Of a stretch of 64,000 nucleotides of DNA, positions 1 to 11,148 are shown in pieces (position 1 is the stretch's first letter; the number at the start of each line of letters is the position of its first letter). The translations under genes were made by a program, and so were the position numbers. The stretch comes from CAWCAW01 sp963793645. Lineage in GTDB: Bacteria > Actinomycetota > Acidimicrobiia > Acidimicrobiales > UBA8190. Below the pieces are notes generated by a model. It saw nothing but the letters and a program-made list of their open reading frames with translations, searched no databases and had not been told where the DNA came from. The stretch spans positions 1 to 64,000 of the forward strand of contig CAWCAW010000003.1 in the NCBI GenBank assembly GCA_963793645.1, written 5' to 3'.

Positions 1-165
1 AACTTCCTCAGTTCCTTAGCCTACGTCACCCCCATCCAGCGGCCGGCCAGCCGGTCTAACCTATGTGCTTGTGTGCGAATTTAAGTAATGCATGGAGCGA
101 CAAGTATTTGAGGTGGATAGGGGTGGATGGATGGGGACGGATGGATGGATGTCGGGTGCTGCGGG
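1..165. other. Unassigned, compositionally distinct left edge
   Basis: This stretch is clearly poorer in G+C than the following 28 kb and ends in a low-complexity tract of repeated GGATG/GGAT units at about 113-152. I see no convincing gene. The open frame that enters the next protein reads through here, but its first residues do not resemble a kinase linker. The GGATG tract may be where an assembler joined unrelated sequence, though a natural repeat cannot be excluded. Confidence 0.5.
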
Positions 166-731
166 CGCCCGCGAAGGCCGCGGCCAGCAAGCGCACGATG
201 ATCGTCGGCGGCGTGGTCGGGGCGGTAGTGGTCGCGGCGGTGGTGTTCGCGATGGTCGCGCGCGGTGGCGGGAACGACACGACGCAGCCTGCGGCAGGGA
301 GTGGCTCGCAGACGGCACAGATCGCGACCCCGAATCCGACCCCGACCCCGAATCCGACCCCGAACCCGACCCCGAACCCGACCCCGACCCCGACCCCGAA
401 TCCGACCCCGAACCCCGACACCGACACGCGCCCCGCCCCACCTCCCGTCGTCTCGCTCAACCTCGTCGGCGCGCCCGATGGCAGCGAGGTCGTGCAAGAC
501 GGCCGCGTGATCGCCACCCTCCCCGCCGCGGTCACGCTGCCCAAAGGCGAGACCGCGATCGCGCTGATCGTTCGCCACCCCGGCTACGCGCCCACCACGG
601 TGAGCGTCGTGCCCGACCACGACCACGACGTGAAGGTCGTCATCCATCACGCGGCCGGGGCGTCGCACGGGACCACGGGCAACTCCCCGCACGACGACCA
701 CAGCATCGAAGATCCGTTTCACTCGCCCTAG
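141..731 (+). CDS. C-terminal part of a membrane-anchored PEGA protein, probably a Ser/Thr kinase (5' truncated)
   Basis: The readable protein starts with a basic stretch (KAAASKR), then one strongly hydrophobic membrane segment, a long Pro-Asn-Thr linker (PNPTPT repeats), and a PEGA-like beta domain (GSEVVQDGRVIATLPAAVTL, then GYAP). It ends in a His/Asp-rich tail. Juxtamembrane basic patch, one TM, proline linker and PEGA domain is the usual C-terminal half of myxobacterial Ser/Thr kinases, whose catalytic domain would lie upstream. No catalytic domain is present. The ATG at 141 sits in the GGATG repeat tract and is probably not the true start. The left edge therefore seems to cut this gene. 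It could instead be a stand-alone PEGA membrane protein. Kinase identity is inference. Confidence 0.6.
   Translation: MDGCRVLRAPAKAAASKRTMIVGGVVGAVVVAAVVFAMVARGGGNDTTQPAAGSGSQTAQIATPNPTPTPNPTPNPTPNPTPTPTPNPTPNPDTDTRPAPPPVVSLNLVGAPDGSEVVQDGRVIATLPAAVTLPKGETAIALIVRHPGYAPTTVSVVPDHDHDVKVVIHHAAGASHGTTGNSPHDDHSIEDPFHSP
331..420 (+). repeat. Tandem proline-linker repeat
   Basis: Short units of the type CCGAATCCGACCCCGACC and CCGAACCCGACC recur in tandem and encode PNPTPT/PNPT. They form the extracytoplasmic linker between the membrane segment and the PEGA-like domain. Such repeats are prone to length variation and assembly collapse. Confidence 0.8.
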
Positions 732-773
732 ATCTCGTTCGTCTTGTTCTAGTGTTCGCTTAGGAGAGGGTTC

Positions 774-3700
774 ATGCGCCACGCCATCTTGGGGTGTTTG
801 TGGATTAGCTTTGCTCTGCGCCCACGGCTGCGCGCAGGAGGCCAACATCACGCCCGGCGTGTGCGGCAACTTCGTGCTCGACCCGGGCGAAGACTGCGAC
901 CAGCCGGGCAGCGCGTGCGTCAACTGCCGCATCGTGTGCGTGCCGGCTCCGTCGTGCACCGTCGCGATCCCGCCGCTGTCGGTCGAGCAGTGCCCGGTAC
1001 CGCAGACGCCCACGACGACCTCGGTGTGCGACGCGAGCGGCCTCAACGGCACGTGCTGTCCCCAGGCGATGGCGTGCGGCGTCGACAACCTCTGTCACGC
1101 GCCGAGTGGCACGTTCGCGACCTCGCCGATCACCCAGAGCTTCGACGGGACCGAGTTCACGGTCCAGGACATCAACGGCGACCTGATCCAAGACGTGTAC
1201 GGCCCGAGCCCGACCACCGTGGAGGTCCGCTACGGCGACCCGAGCAACCCGCTGGGCTCGGGCGTGAGCGTGCCGTCGAACGAGGTATCGTCGATCGCGC
1301 CCGGGTTTCCGTCGACGCCGAGCTTCGTCGACTTCGAGCAAGACGGTACGCCCGGGCTCGTCATCCCGTCGCGCGCCGGCTTGTTCGCGTTCGATAACTC
1401 GAGCGGCACGCCCGACCCGGTCGTGTTCCCGGTCAACGGCGCCGACGCGGTCGGCAACGTCGGCATCGTGACCGGCGTCAACCACGTGCAGATCGCACCG
1501 GTGACCGAGGGCGGCCAGCTGCTCGCCGCGGTCGATCTCGACTACGTCGCGAGCCCGCAGACCAATGATGGCTTCTATCAGCTCAACACGTTGATCGTGC
1601 CGACCAGCACCGAGCCCGTGACCTCCGACATCGAGTTCACGGTGCTGGCGACCAACCCCGCGCCGTGCGGCTTCAAGGCGGCCGCGAACTACGAGCTGCA
1701 CGGCCACGCGCTGCATCCGTACTACGACGGCGCGACGATCCGCGTCCCGATCCCGTTCGGCAACAACAACATCCCGGTGTGTATCGCGACCGCCAACCCC
1801 GGCGTCGCGGGAGTCGGGTCCGACATCACGATTCGCCCCACCGACCTCGCGAGCTTCACGCTCGCTCTCGACGGCGAGACCTACTACGCGAACGTGCTGA
1901 CCACGAGCGGCTGCCCCGACCTGGTCGTCAGCATCAAGGACGGTGCCGGCAACGACAACGCGCTCGTCTTGCCCGGCAGCGGCACGGTCGGCACCAACTC
2001 CTGCACGGTGGGCTCGGCGTCGGGAGCTGGCTTGCAGGCCCCCATCCCGGGACGCTCGCTGGCGGCGATCACGCTCGAGCCCGGCATTCTCGGCGCGACC
2101 GGCTCGGCGACCGGCATCATCACGTCGAAGGGCGTCTACGCCCAGAGCGGCGGCACCTGGGTGCAGGTCACGAAGTCGACGCGCGACTGGACGTACGCGA
2201 TCGTCGACGACTTCGACAACAACGGCTTCCCTGACTTCGCGGTGCAGACGGTCGGCACCGACGTCGAGGTGTTCCGTCAGACCACGCCGCTGCTCGTCGA
2301 GCTCGGCGGCGGCAGCAGCGCGGTCGTTCCGCAGTGGAGCCCGTTCGTGATCGCGACCGACGAGAACCTCCTGACGATCTCCGCCGGCGATTTCGACGGC
2401 GACGGCAACGAGGACATCGCGGTCGCCGCGAGTGACACGTCGAGCCCGCTCGCGATCCCGCCCGCCGATCTCACGCTCGCGTTCGGGCTCGGCGACGCGA
2501 CGTTCGCACCCGCCTCGTTCGGCAGCATCGACGAGCCCACCGCGCTGGCCGCGATGAACCTGGCCGATGCGTCGCTGCCGCTCGGCGACGATGTGTGTGA
2601 CGACCTCCTGATCGCGCGCGGCGGCGCGGTCGCTCCGGGTCCAACGCCGACGACCTCCGGGGACGCCGCGCTGATGATCGCGGACTACGGCTCGACCTCG
2701 CGCACGCTGTCGGGCCCGTTCGTCTACGCCGCGACCTTCGACAAGCAGTTCACACCTGGTATCCGCGCCGTCCCGATCGAGGCGGTCGGTGGCAACTTCG
2801 GATCCAACATCGGGTCGTCGGCGCTGCCCGGGATCTTTGCAGTGTTCGAGCCGCCGACCGGCGTCACGCTCGCAGCGAACCCCGGCTACTCGTTCGCGAC
2901 GTTCAGCTATGACGGGACGACGTTCGAGAAGAGCCCCGAAGGCTTCTTCCAGGCCGCGACGTGCAAAGGTAACGTCAACGTCGCAGGCAGCTGCTTCCCG
3001 TTCAACAGCTACATCCAGATGCGCCGCGACGCGGGCGAGCTGCTGTTGATGCTGCCGGTCGGCTTCACCGCCGAGTCGATCTGCGGTGGCTACTTCATCG
3101 CGGGCCAGACGCTCGGCAGCGGCGGCGTGCCGCAGATCCTCGCGCCACCGTGCGGCGAGATCGCCGGCAGCGGCGCCGCGACGCTGATGCAGGGCATCAA
3201 CACCAGCGCGATCATCGACAACGACGGCACGACCGCGCACGTGGCGACCAGCTCGCTCCCGGCGAGCTCGTCGCAGAGCCCGCACGCGTCGCTGTGGACG
3301 CTCACCGTGGCGCCGCCCAGCTCGAGCAACCCGCCCCCGTACAGCGAGTTTCCCGCGCCAACGCTGCAGCTCACCAACACCGACGCCAGCACCCCCACGC
3401 TCGACGACGAGCTGACCGCGAGCGGCATTATCACCAGCGGCGAATCGGTGATCGGTTGTTCCCGCGCCTTGGGGATCGAGCTCGGCACGCGCACCGTCAA
3501 CGGCACCACCTTCGGCAAGGATCAAACCGAGATCGTGGTCGCGTGCGAGATCGGGGCGGCCGGCAGCGGCTCCGGCAGTGGCTCGGGCAGCAGCGCGCCG
3601 GTCGGCACGTGGCAGCTATTCGCGCGCTACGCCGGGACGAACAACTCGACGCACTACGAGCGCATCCTCGACACCGGCAGCACGCTACAGATCGGCGCGC

Positions 3701-3834
3701 TCCAGCGCGGCGACGTCAACGGCGATGGCATCGACGACATCGTGTTCACGCAGATCGGCAATGGTGCGGCAGGGCGAACGCTCGAGGTCATCTTGCAGTG
3801 TGACAGCCACGGCTGCGCGGGAGGTTCGCAATGA
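774..3834 (+). CDS. Secreted FG-GAP/VCBS-repeat lipoprotein-like protein (frameshift near the start)
   Basis: The ATG at 774 follows a good ribosome site (AGGAGAGGG, 762-770) and opens a signal peptide (MRHAILGCLWISFAL). The rest of the protein lies one frame away from about position 805 on, so one base is probably gained or lost near 805-812. Joined, the leader ends in LLCAHGC-AQE, a plausible lipobox. A Cys-rich segment follows (VCGNFVLDPGEDCDQ, of the kind seen in myxobacterial Cys-rich repeats). The protein then has several calcium-binding FG-GAP-like motifs: DINGDLIQD, DFDNNGFPD, DFDGDGNED and DVNGDGIDD. A Gly-Ser tract lies near the C-terminus. It is about 1,020 residues and probably exposed on the outer membrane or secreted. 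Its stop overlaps the next start by four bases (ATGA), so the two are probably translated together. Function unknown. Confidence 0.75.
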
Positions 3835-5041
3835 AGTTCGCCGCAATCGCAATCGTCGTCGCTGCGCTAGCGAGCCCGGCACGTGCCGACAAGGCCAAGG
3901 CCGAGCAGTACTTTCGCGCCGGCGCCGAGGCGTTCAAGCACCAGAGCTTCGCGGCGGCGGCCGAGCAGTTCGAGGCCGCCTACAAGGAGCTCGACCTGCC
4001 CGAGATCGCATTCTCCGCGGCGCAGGCCTATCGCCGCGAGTACTTCGTCGATGGCAAGCCGGAGTACGTCAAGCGTGCGGCGCAGCTGTACCGCATCTAC
4101 CTCGATAAGGTGAAGACCGGTGGCCGCGTCGGCGACGCCGCCGACGGCCTCGCCGAGATGCAGCGCGAGTTCGATCGACTGTCGGCGCACGGCGACAAGA
4201 TCGGCGATGTCGTGGCTCGCGTCGCGACCACGCTGACCGTCAGCGTGACGGTCGAAGGCGCAACCAAGGCCTCGATGACCGAGCTGTCGGCGCTGCCCGG
4301 CACCGACAAGCTCGGCGCGACCGCGACGATCGACGGCAAGCCGGTCGAGCTGTTCTTGCCGCACGACGTGACCGTCGGCGACCACGATGTGGTGGTCAAC
4401 GCGCCTGGCTACCTGCCCTACGAAGAGCGCCGCCACGTGCTCGATGGCGGCCACGACGTCGTCGAAGCCGAGCTGCGCCCGCAACCCGCCCACCTGACGG
4501 TGAAGACCGAGGACGGCGCGCAGCTCACCGTCGATGGCCGACCGCTCGGCTCCACGCCGCTACCCGCGCAGGATCTGGCTGCAGGCAAGCACATCGTCAC
4601 GATCACGGCGCGCGGTCGCGAGCCGGTCGTACGCGAGCTGGAGCCGCGCGCGGCGAGTCGCGCACGCTCGACGCGCCGCTGCACATGACCCAGCGTCGCC
4701 GTGCGGTGCCGTGGCTGCTGTACACGAGCGGCGCGCTCGTGGTCGGCACCGGCATCGCGGTCACGTTCGCGACGATCGCCAACAGCCGCATGGACACGCT
4801 CGAGGACGAGCGCCTCAAGGATGGCCTGTCGTACGCGCAGTTCGTGTCGTACCGCAACGCCGTGCACGAGCGCGACAACGCGCTCGACGTCACCTGGCTG
4901 CTGGGCGGCGCGGCGGTCGCGACCGCCGCGGTCGCGGGTGCGCTGTACTGGTTCGACATGCCGCGCCCGACCGAGCGCACGATGATCGTGCCGACCGCGA
5001 CCGCCTCGGGTCCGTCCGTTTCGCTCGTCGGCAGCTTCTAA
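3831..5041 (+). CDS. TPR/PEGA-domain envelope protein with C-terminal membrane segments (internal frameshift)
   Basis: A signal peptide (about residues 1-19, ending ARA) is followed by a TPR-like region (KAEQYFRAGAEAFKHQSFAAAAEQFEAAYK), a coiled part, then two PEGA-like beta modules (ATIDGKPVELFLPHDVTVGDH and LTVDGRPLGSTPLPAQDL). After about position 4650 the sequence continues one frame over as GESRTLDAPLHMTQRRRAVP, with two membrane helices and a short tail ending at 5041. The join restores a layout common in myxobacterial PEGA proteins, so I treat it as one gene of about 403 residues with a one-base indel near 4646-4655. It overlaps the upstream lipoprotein gene by four bases. A role in binding surface or peptidoglycan partners is known for some PEGA proteins but is only inference here. 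Confidence 0.75.
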
Positions 5042-5120
5042 CGCGACGCGATCGTGCGCGGCTCGCTGAGGGCGGGTCGCTTGCTTGCAGATCGCGAGCG
5101 AGCGATGATACCGACTTCTC

Positions 5121-7164
5121 GTGCTCAACCCTGCGCGGTGGCTCCTCGGAAAGGGCCGCGATCTTCGCGACCCCGACGTGTTCCACCAGATGTCGCTGGT
5201 CGCGTTCCTGGCCTGGGTCGGGCTGGGCGCGGACGGCCTGTCGTCATCGGCGTACGGCCCGCCCGAGGCGTTCAAGGCGCTCGGGCACTGGGTCGAGGGG
5301 GTCAAAGGCGCGTGCGCGAAGGATGCGAGCGACGCGCTGTCGTCGCACTGCACGTTCGTCGCCGATTACGCCTACCTCGCGGTGTTCATCGCGATCGCGA
5401 TCGCGGCCACGGTGTTCATCATCTCGTGGAGTTACCGCCGCATCATCGAGGAGTTCCCGCACGGCGGCGGTGGCTACATCGTCGCGAGCAAGCACCTCGG
5501 CCCGTATGTCGGAGCGGTGTCGGGCTGCGCGCTGCTCGTCGACTACGTGCTGACGATCGCGGTGTCGCTGGCGTCCGGCGTCGACGCCGTGTTGAGCCTC
5601 GACTTCATACCGGACAGCTTCCACGACCACCGCTTAGCGATCGTGCTGGTCTTACTCGGCGCGCTCACGCTCATGAACCTCCGCGGCGTGAAGGAATCGG
5701 TGACGATCCTGACGCCGATCTTCCTGGTATTCCTGGTCACGCACGCGATCCTGATCTTCGGCGCGATCGGCAGCAACCTCGGCCGCGCCGGTGAGGTCGT
5801 GCACTCGGTCGGCCAAGGCGCCGCGCTCCATCACTCGTCGGCGGGCCTGCTCGGGATGGCGCTCGTGTTCATGCGTGCCTTCTCATTGGGCGGCGGCACG
5901 TTCACCGGCATCGAGGCGGTGTCCAACGGCATCGGCATCATGCGCGAGCCGCGCGTGCGCACCGCCAAACGCACGATGCTGCTGATGGCGACCTCGCTCG
6001 CGATCACCGCGAGCGGCATCCTGCTCGCGTACCTGCTCGTCCCCGGCGTGATGCCGACGCCGAACGACAAGGTCACGATGAATGCCGTGCTCGCGCACAA
6101 CTTCGCGGGCGACAGCATGCTGGCGGTCGTGTTCGTGACGATGACGCTGATCTCCGAAGGCACGCTGCTGTTCGTCGCCGCGCAGACTGGCTTCGTCGAC
6201 GGTCCGCGCGTGATGTCGAACATGGCGCTCGACCAGTGGATGCCGCATCGCATGGCGGCGCTGTCCGAGCAACTGACGATGCGCAACGGCGTGTACCTGA
6301 TGGCCGCGGCCGCGGCCGCGGTGCTCATCTACACCGACGGCGCGGTCGACGCGCTGGTCGTCATGTACAGCATCAACGTGTTCATCACGTTCACGCTGTC
6401 GAACATCGCGATGATCCGCCAGCGCGCGCACACCAAGGAGGGGCGCTGGCAGCGCGCGATGCTTCGTGCACGGCCTCGCCGCTGGCGTGTGCGGCATGAT
6501 CCTCGTGGTCACGCTGGTCGAGAAGTTCACCGAGGGCGGCTGGATCACGGCGGTGATCACGACCGGCCTGGTGCTGGTGTGCTTCGTGATCCGTCGCCAC
6601 TACCGCCAGGTCGGCGCGAAGGTGGTCGAGCTGTCCAAACAGCTCGCGATCGACACGCCGCCGCCGGTCGACATGAAGGCGCCGCCCGAGCTCGATCCCG
6701 CCAAGCCGACCGCGGTCGTGCTCGCGGGTGGCTTCGGGGGCCTAGGCCTCCATACGCTGCTGCAGATCCCGCGCATCTTCCCCGGCCAGTTCGAGCAAGT
6801 GGTGTTCGTCGCCGCAGGCGTGATCGATGCCGGCGTGTTCAAGGGCAAGGACGAGATCGATCAGATGCACGCCAAGATCGAGCAGGACCTCACCAAGTAC
6901 GTCGCGTTCGCGCGCGATCACATGGGGTGGGCCGCCGACCACGACCACACCGTCGGCACGGAAGCGGTCTCCGAGCTCGACCACCTGTGCCGCGAGGTCG
7001 CGCTGCGGTTCCCGCGCTCGGTGTTCTTCGCCGGCAAGCTGATCTTCCAGCAAGAGAGCTGGTACCAGCGCATCCTCCACAACGAGACCGCCGCCGCCGT
7101 CGAGCGCCGCCTACAGTTCGCCGGCTTGCCGATGATCATCATGCCGATCCGGATGTTCCACTAG
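5121..7164 (+). CDS. APC-superfamily permease with cytosolic C-terminal domain (KimA-like; one frameshift)
   Basis: The GTG at 5121 begins a transporter with about twelve membrane helices. The first helix carries GLGADGLSSSAYGPPEAF, the APC/KimA signature in which the helix is broken around SS-AYGP. FPHGGGGYIVASKHLG follows in helix 3. Near 6455-6470 the frame changes. The last helices and a soluble domain (VVLAGGFGGLGLHTLLQIP to PMIIMPIRMF) continue to 7164, giving about 680 residues. KimA-type members import potassium with protons, and others carry amino acids. The C-terminal nucleotide-binding-like fold (GGFGGLG) suggests cytoplasmic control. The substrate cannot be read from sequence alone. 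The gene stands alone on its strand and converges on the MBOAT gene 20 bases downstream. Confidence 0.75.
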
Positions 7165-7184
7165 CCGCGGAAGCGTCCGCGCGC

Positions 7185-9649
7185 TCAGAACTGGAAGTAG
7201 ATAAACGGCACGAACTTCGCGTGCGCGAGCTCGCGCAGCACCAGCGTGCTCCCGGCGAGCAGCGCGCCCTGTGCCGGCGCCGGCAAAGCGACGAAGCGAT
7301 GGCGCAGCCAGCGGAAGCTCGCATCCGGCCAGAAGTGACACAGCATGCCGACGACGACGGCAATCGTCACGATGGGCACCACGTTGGCATGGTCTAGCTC
7401 ACGGCTCGCGAGCCGCGACAGGATCGCGAGCGCACGATCGAACGACGCCGCGCGGAAGAAGATCCACGCGAGGCATACATAGTGGAACACCAGCACGACG
7501 GCGAGCGCGCGACGGGCGCCAGCCAGCCACCACGCTGCGTTCAGCGCTTCCCCGCGTTCGACGAGATCGGCGACCGCGGCCAACGCCCATGTTGCGAATG
7601 CGAGCGGCAGCCACGTCCACGACGGCGCGTACATGAGTGCGGCGAGCAGCCCTGCGCCGCACGCGCACATCGCATAGCGAAGCGGCTCCGTTACCGGGCT
7701 GCGAGTCGTGCTCGCGATCCGAGCCTCAGCCCTCGGCGCATCGGGCGTGGGAGCGAGTGCGGACCGTGGCGCACCGAGCGGTAGGCTGTTCAGGCCGCGC
7801 CCGAGCCTGATGAAGCCGTAGAGGATCGGGCCGTATGCGATGACATACGTGCCGCCGCTGTCGCTTGCCGACGAATAGGTCGCGATCGTGACGAACACGC
7901 CGACGACGATGAGGATCGCCCCGATGGTGACCTGGCGATAGGCAGCCGCTCGCTGCTCCGTGCTGAGGTCGCTTTGCTCCAGCGTTGGAGCATTGGTAAG
8001 CGCGCCCGCCGCGGGGCGTGTTTGCCCGAGCCATGCCGTCGCCACCGCCCACAGCGGGGCAATGCACAGCCACGCGAGCACGAGCCGCGCCCATGTGCCC
8101 GCGCTCGCTGGCAGCCCGAACGACTCGATCGCCAGTCCGCCGATCGCGAGCGCGCCGCACCATATGACCATCGAACGCGCGCGATCGACGTGGCGCTGGA
8201 AGAACCGCGTCACTGCCAACCCCAAGCCGTGCAACGCGCCCCACACCACGAACGTCCAGCTCGCGCCGTGCCAGAGCCCGCCGAGCACCATGGTCAGCGT
8301 GAGGTTGAGGTACGTCCGCCACGGCGCGCCGCGACTGCCGCCCAGCGTGATGTACAGGTAGTCGCGGAGCCACGTCGACAGCGAGATGTGCCAGCGCCGC
8401 CAGAACTCCTGGAGGTCTGCGCTGCGGTACGGCGTGCGGAAGTTCTCCGGCAGCGTGAAGCCGAGGATCTCCGCCGAGCCGATCGCGATGTCGGAGTACG
8501 CCGAGAAGTCGAGATAGATCTGCAGCGCGTAGGCGTAGACGCCGACGAGCACTTCGAGTGCCGAGAAGCGCTCGGGATTCTCGAACACGCGATCGACGAT
8601 CGCGAGCGCGAGCGTGTCCGCGAGCGCGATCTTCTTGAACAAGCCGACGACGATGCGGAACACGCCGCGCGTCGCCGCCTCGAGGCGCAGCGCCGGCAAG
8701 TCGCCGAGCTGCGGCAGCAGGTCCTGGGCGCGCACGATCGGGCCGGCGACGAGCTGCGGGAAGAACAGCACGAACGTCGCGAACTGCACTGGCGAGCGCG
8801 TCGCTCGCAGCTGCTTGCGGTAGACGTCGATCGTGTACGACAGCGACTGGAACGTGTGGAACGAGATGCCCGCCGGCAGGATCAGATTCAGCCGCGCCAC
8901 GGGCAGATGCAGGACGTCCTGGGTGAAGAAATCGGTGTACTTGAAGAACGCGAGGATGCCGAGGTTCGAGCACAACGACACGATGACGAGCGCGCGGCGT
9001 GCGAGCGGATGCTCGGTTGCCTCGATCCATAGCGCGAGGTAGTAGTCGAGCACGATCGTGCCCACGAGCACCGCGAGCAGGTAGCGATACGGGCCCGGCA
9101 TCGCGCTCGCCCACGCCTGGTAGAACAAGCTCGACGCGACGAACAGCACGAGCACGCGGCCGAGCGTGCGGGTGTCGTCGCGCTGCGCCGCACCGATCGC
9201 GATGCCAAGCACGGCGAGCACGACAAGGTGCGCGTGGGCAGTGATCGCCGTCGTGGTCGCGTCGAGCGCGTCACGCTGGCTCGCGATCGCCACCGTCGCG
9301 CCGACCGCCGCCAGCACCAGCACGAAGCCGCGGGCGATCCACGCTTGCCCGCGCACGCTCGCGATCCACAGCCCGCGCGAGCGGCCGAGCGCGACGGCGC
9401 CCGCAATGACGCCGCTTCCGACCAGCCAGTGCCAGCTGACCGTGAACGGTGCCCCCACCACGCGCTGGAGCAGCAAGCCGCCGAGCGGGTCCCATAGCGC
9501 GGTGACATCCTTGGCGAGCAGCGCGAACACGACGTCGCCGAGCACGAGCATGACCGCCGCCCGCGCCGCCACCCCGACCACCGTGCGATCGCGTACAGCA
9601 GGAACACCGCGACCAGGAACAGCGGGTAGTCCGGCGACGAGAACAGCAT
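7185..9649 (-). CDS. MBOAT-family membrane O-acyltransferase, AlgI/PatA-like, with a long internal insertion (one frameshift)
   Basis: The start at 9649 gives MLFSSPDYPLFLVAVFLLY, the typical first helix of AlgI/DltB-type acyltransferases. The frame shifts once near 9560-9580, then runs to 7185, for about 820 residues. The catalytic signatures are clear: FWRRWHISLSTWLRDYLY and the active-site His in GGLWHGASWTF. The family's closing motif (CLAWIFFRAASFDRAL) comes roughly 260 residues after the active-site His, much later than usual. Between them lie extra helices, including GGTYVIAYGPILYGFIRL. The family moves acyl groups across the inner membrane onto a partner that acylates cell-surface polymers. 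The start is only four bases after the stop of an SGNH hydrolase gene, the usual partner, so the three minus-strand genes form an O-acylation operon. The polymer is not identified. Confidence 0.85.
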
Positions 9650-9653
9650 GAAG

Positions 9654-11148
9654 CTACGGCATGGCGGCGCCCGGCAGCGCCGCGTCGCTCGCAGGTGCCG
9701 GCGCCGCGGGCTCGCTCGCCGGACGGGTCGGTAGCAGCGCGTGCGCCGTCCGCCAGCGCTCGTAGCCGCTCGAGCAGCGTCGCGGTCAGCGCATCGGCCC
9801 AGCGCTTGATAGCCGAGCATCGGTGAAGTGCACGCGGTCCTTGAACGCGACCTTCGGATCGAGCGTGAAACCACGCGTCCATCTGGTCGGCGCCGCCCAT
9901 CGCGGCGAACGTGTCGAAGAACGCGGCCTTGTTGCGCGCCGCGGCGGCGTGCTCGACCGCGATGATCTCGCGCGAGGATCGCAGGCGTCCGCCACTCGCA
10001 CTCGGGGATCACGTCGCCAGCGGCGTCGGCGCGGCGTGGTCGCAGCCGTGACCGCCTTCGCGCACGCCGAGGTCGGGCGGGCCGAGGATCAGGATCGACG
10101 CCGTCGGCGCCGCCGCGCGGATGCGCAGGATGGTCTCGTCGTAGTAGCGCGCGAGGTCGTCGAGGTTGAGGTCGGGGTCGTCGGCTTCGTTGGTGCCGTA
10201 CTGCAGCACGACAAGCCGCGGGTCGCGCGTCGCGAGCTGCTCGCCGATCACCGACCAGTCCCACGACCGCAGGCTGCCAAGCCGCCGCCCAACGACACCG
10301 AGCGAGTCGACGATCACGCCCGGCGCGCGCGCGCTCGAGCGCGACACCGAACAGGTCGAGCACCCCGCCGCCGCCGTGCTCGAGCTCAGACGATGCGGGC
10401 CGTCGGTCACGGGAATGACCTCGCGCGCGGGATGCGGCGGCTCGATCGGCGCGTCTCTGGTGGTGACCGACACCCAGGCGCCGTCGTCGACGCGATACCG
10501 CAGCACGCCGTGATCGGGCGCGGCGTAATAGAGGATCTCGAACTGCCCGACCTTGCCGCCGGGGCAGTCGCCGCACGACTCGACCCACAGGCGCGCGCCT
10601 TTGTGCGCACCGGTAACGCGCATGCCGCCGATGCCGAACGGCTCACTATCGCCACGATGGCCGCCGACCATCGCGCGCCAGTCGCCCTCGGTGCCGTAGC
10701 GGACGTCGCGCTGGTAGTAGTGCTTCGTCGGCGGCCGACCCGCGCCGACCAGACCGCGACCGGCATCGCCGAAGCGGTTCTGCCATACCGACCGCAACCG
10801 CGACGTCATCGAGTCACCCGCGGTGTGCGAGTCGCCGAAGAACAGCATGAGCACGCGCCCGTTCGCGCTGCCGCTCTCGGCGGCAGCCAGCCCGGTGAAC
10901 AAGCCGTCGAGCGTGGTATCCGGCGCATCGAGCGCGCCGAGCTGCTCGGGCGCAGCGGCAAGCTCGGTGGCCGCCGGCGACGGGCCCGGTGCGGGGGTCA
11001 CGACGCCGATCCCGGTCGTCGGTGAGGTCGATACGGTCGCGGTCGTACTGGCGCGCGGCCGCTCGCCATCGCAGCCGCTGCCACAACCGACCAGCGCGGC
11101 GCCGAGCGCGACGATCGCGAACGCGTGGGTGGCGCTAGTCATGCGCAT
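9654..11148 (-). CDS. SGNH/GDSL-hydrolase lipoprotein, O-acyltransferase partner (several frameshifts)
   Basis: The protein begins with a lipoprotein leader (ALGAALVGCGSGC) and a Pro/Thr-rich linker. The SGNH blocks follow: block I LMLFFGDSHTAGD with the nucleophile Ser, block III VLQYGTNEADD, and the final Asp/His pair in FKDRVHFTDAGYQALG, which can only be read by changing frame. At least four frame changes are needed (a compensating pair around 10,335-10,395, then near 10,015, 9,975 and 9,815-9,870). The joined frame ends at the TAG at 9654-9656, just before the MBOAT start. SGNH proteins of this layout (AlgX/AlgJ/PatB-like) sit outside the inner membrane and pass acyl groups from the MBOAT to a polysaccharide. 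The start overlaps the upstream SGNH gene by 14 bases. The indels are more likely sequencing error than decay, because all catalytic blocks survive. Confidence 0.7.

Noticed and set aside
331..420. Repeats that might be a CRISPR or other array
   Set aside because: Units are 6-12 bases, without unique spacers, and in frame with a proline linker.
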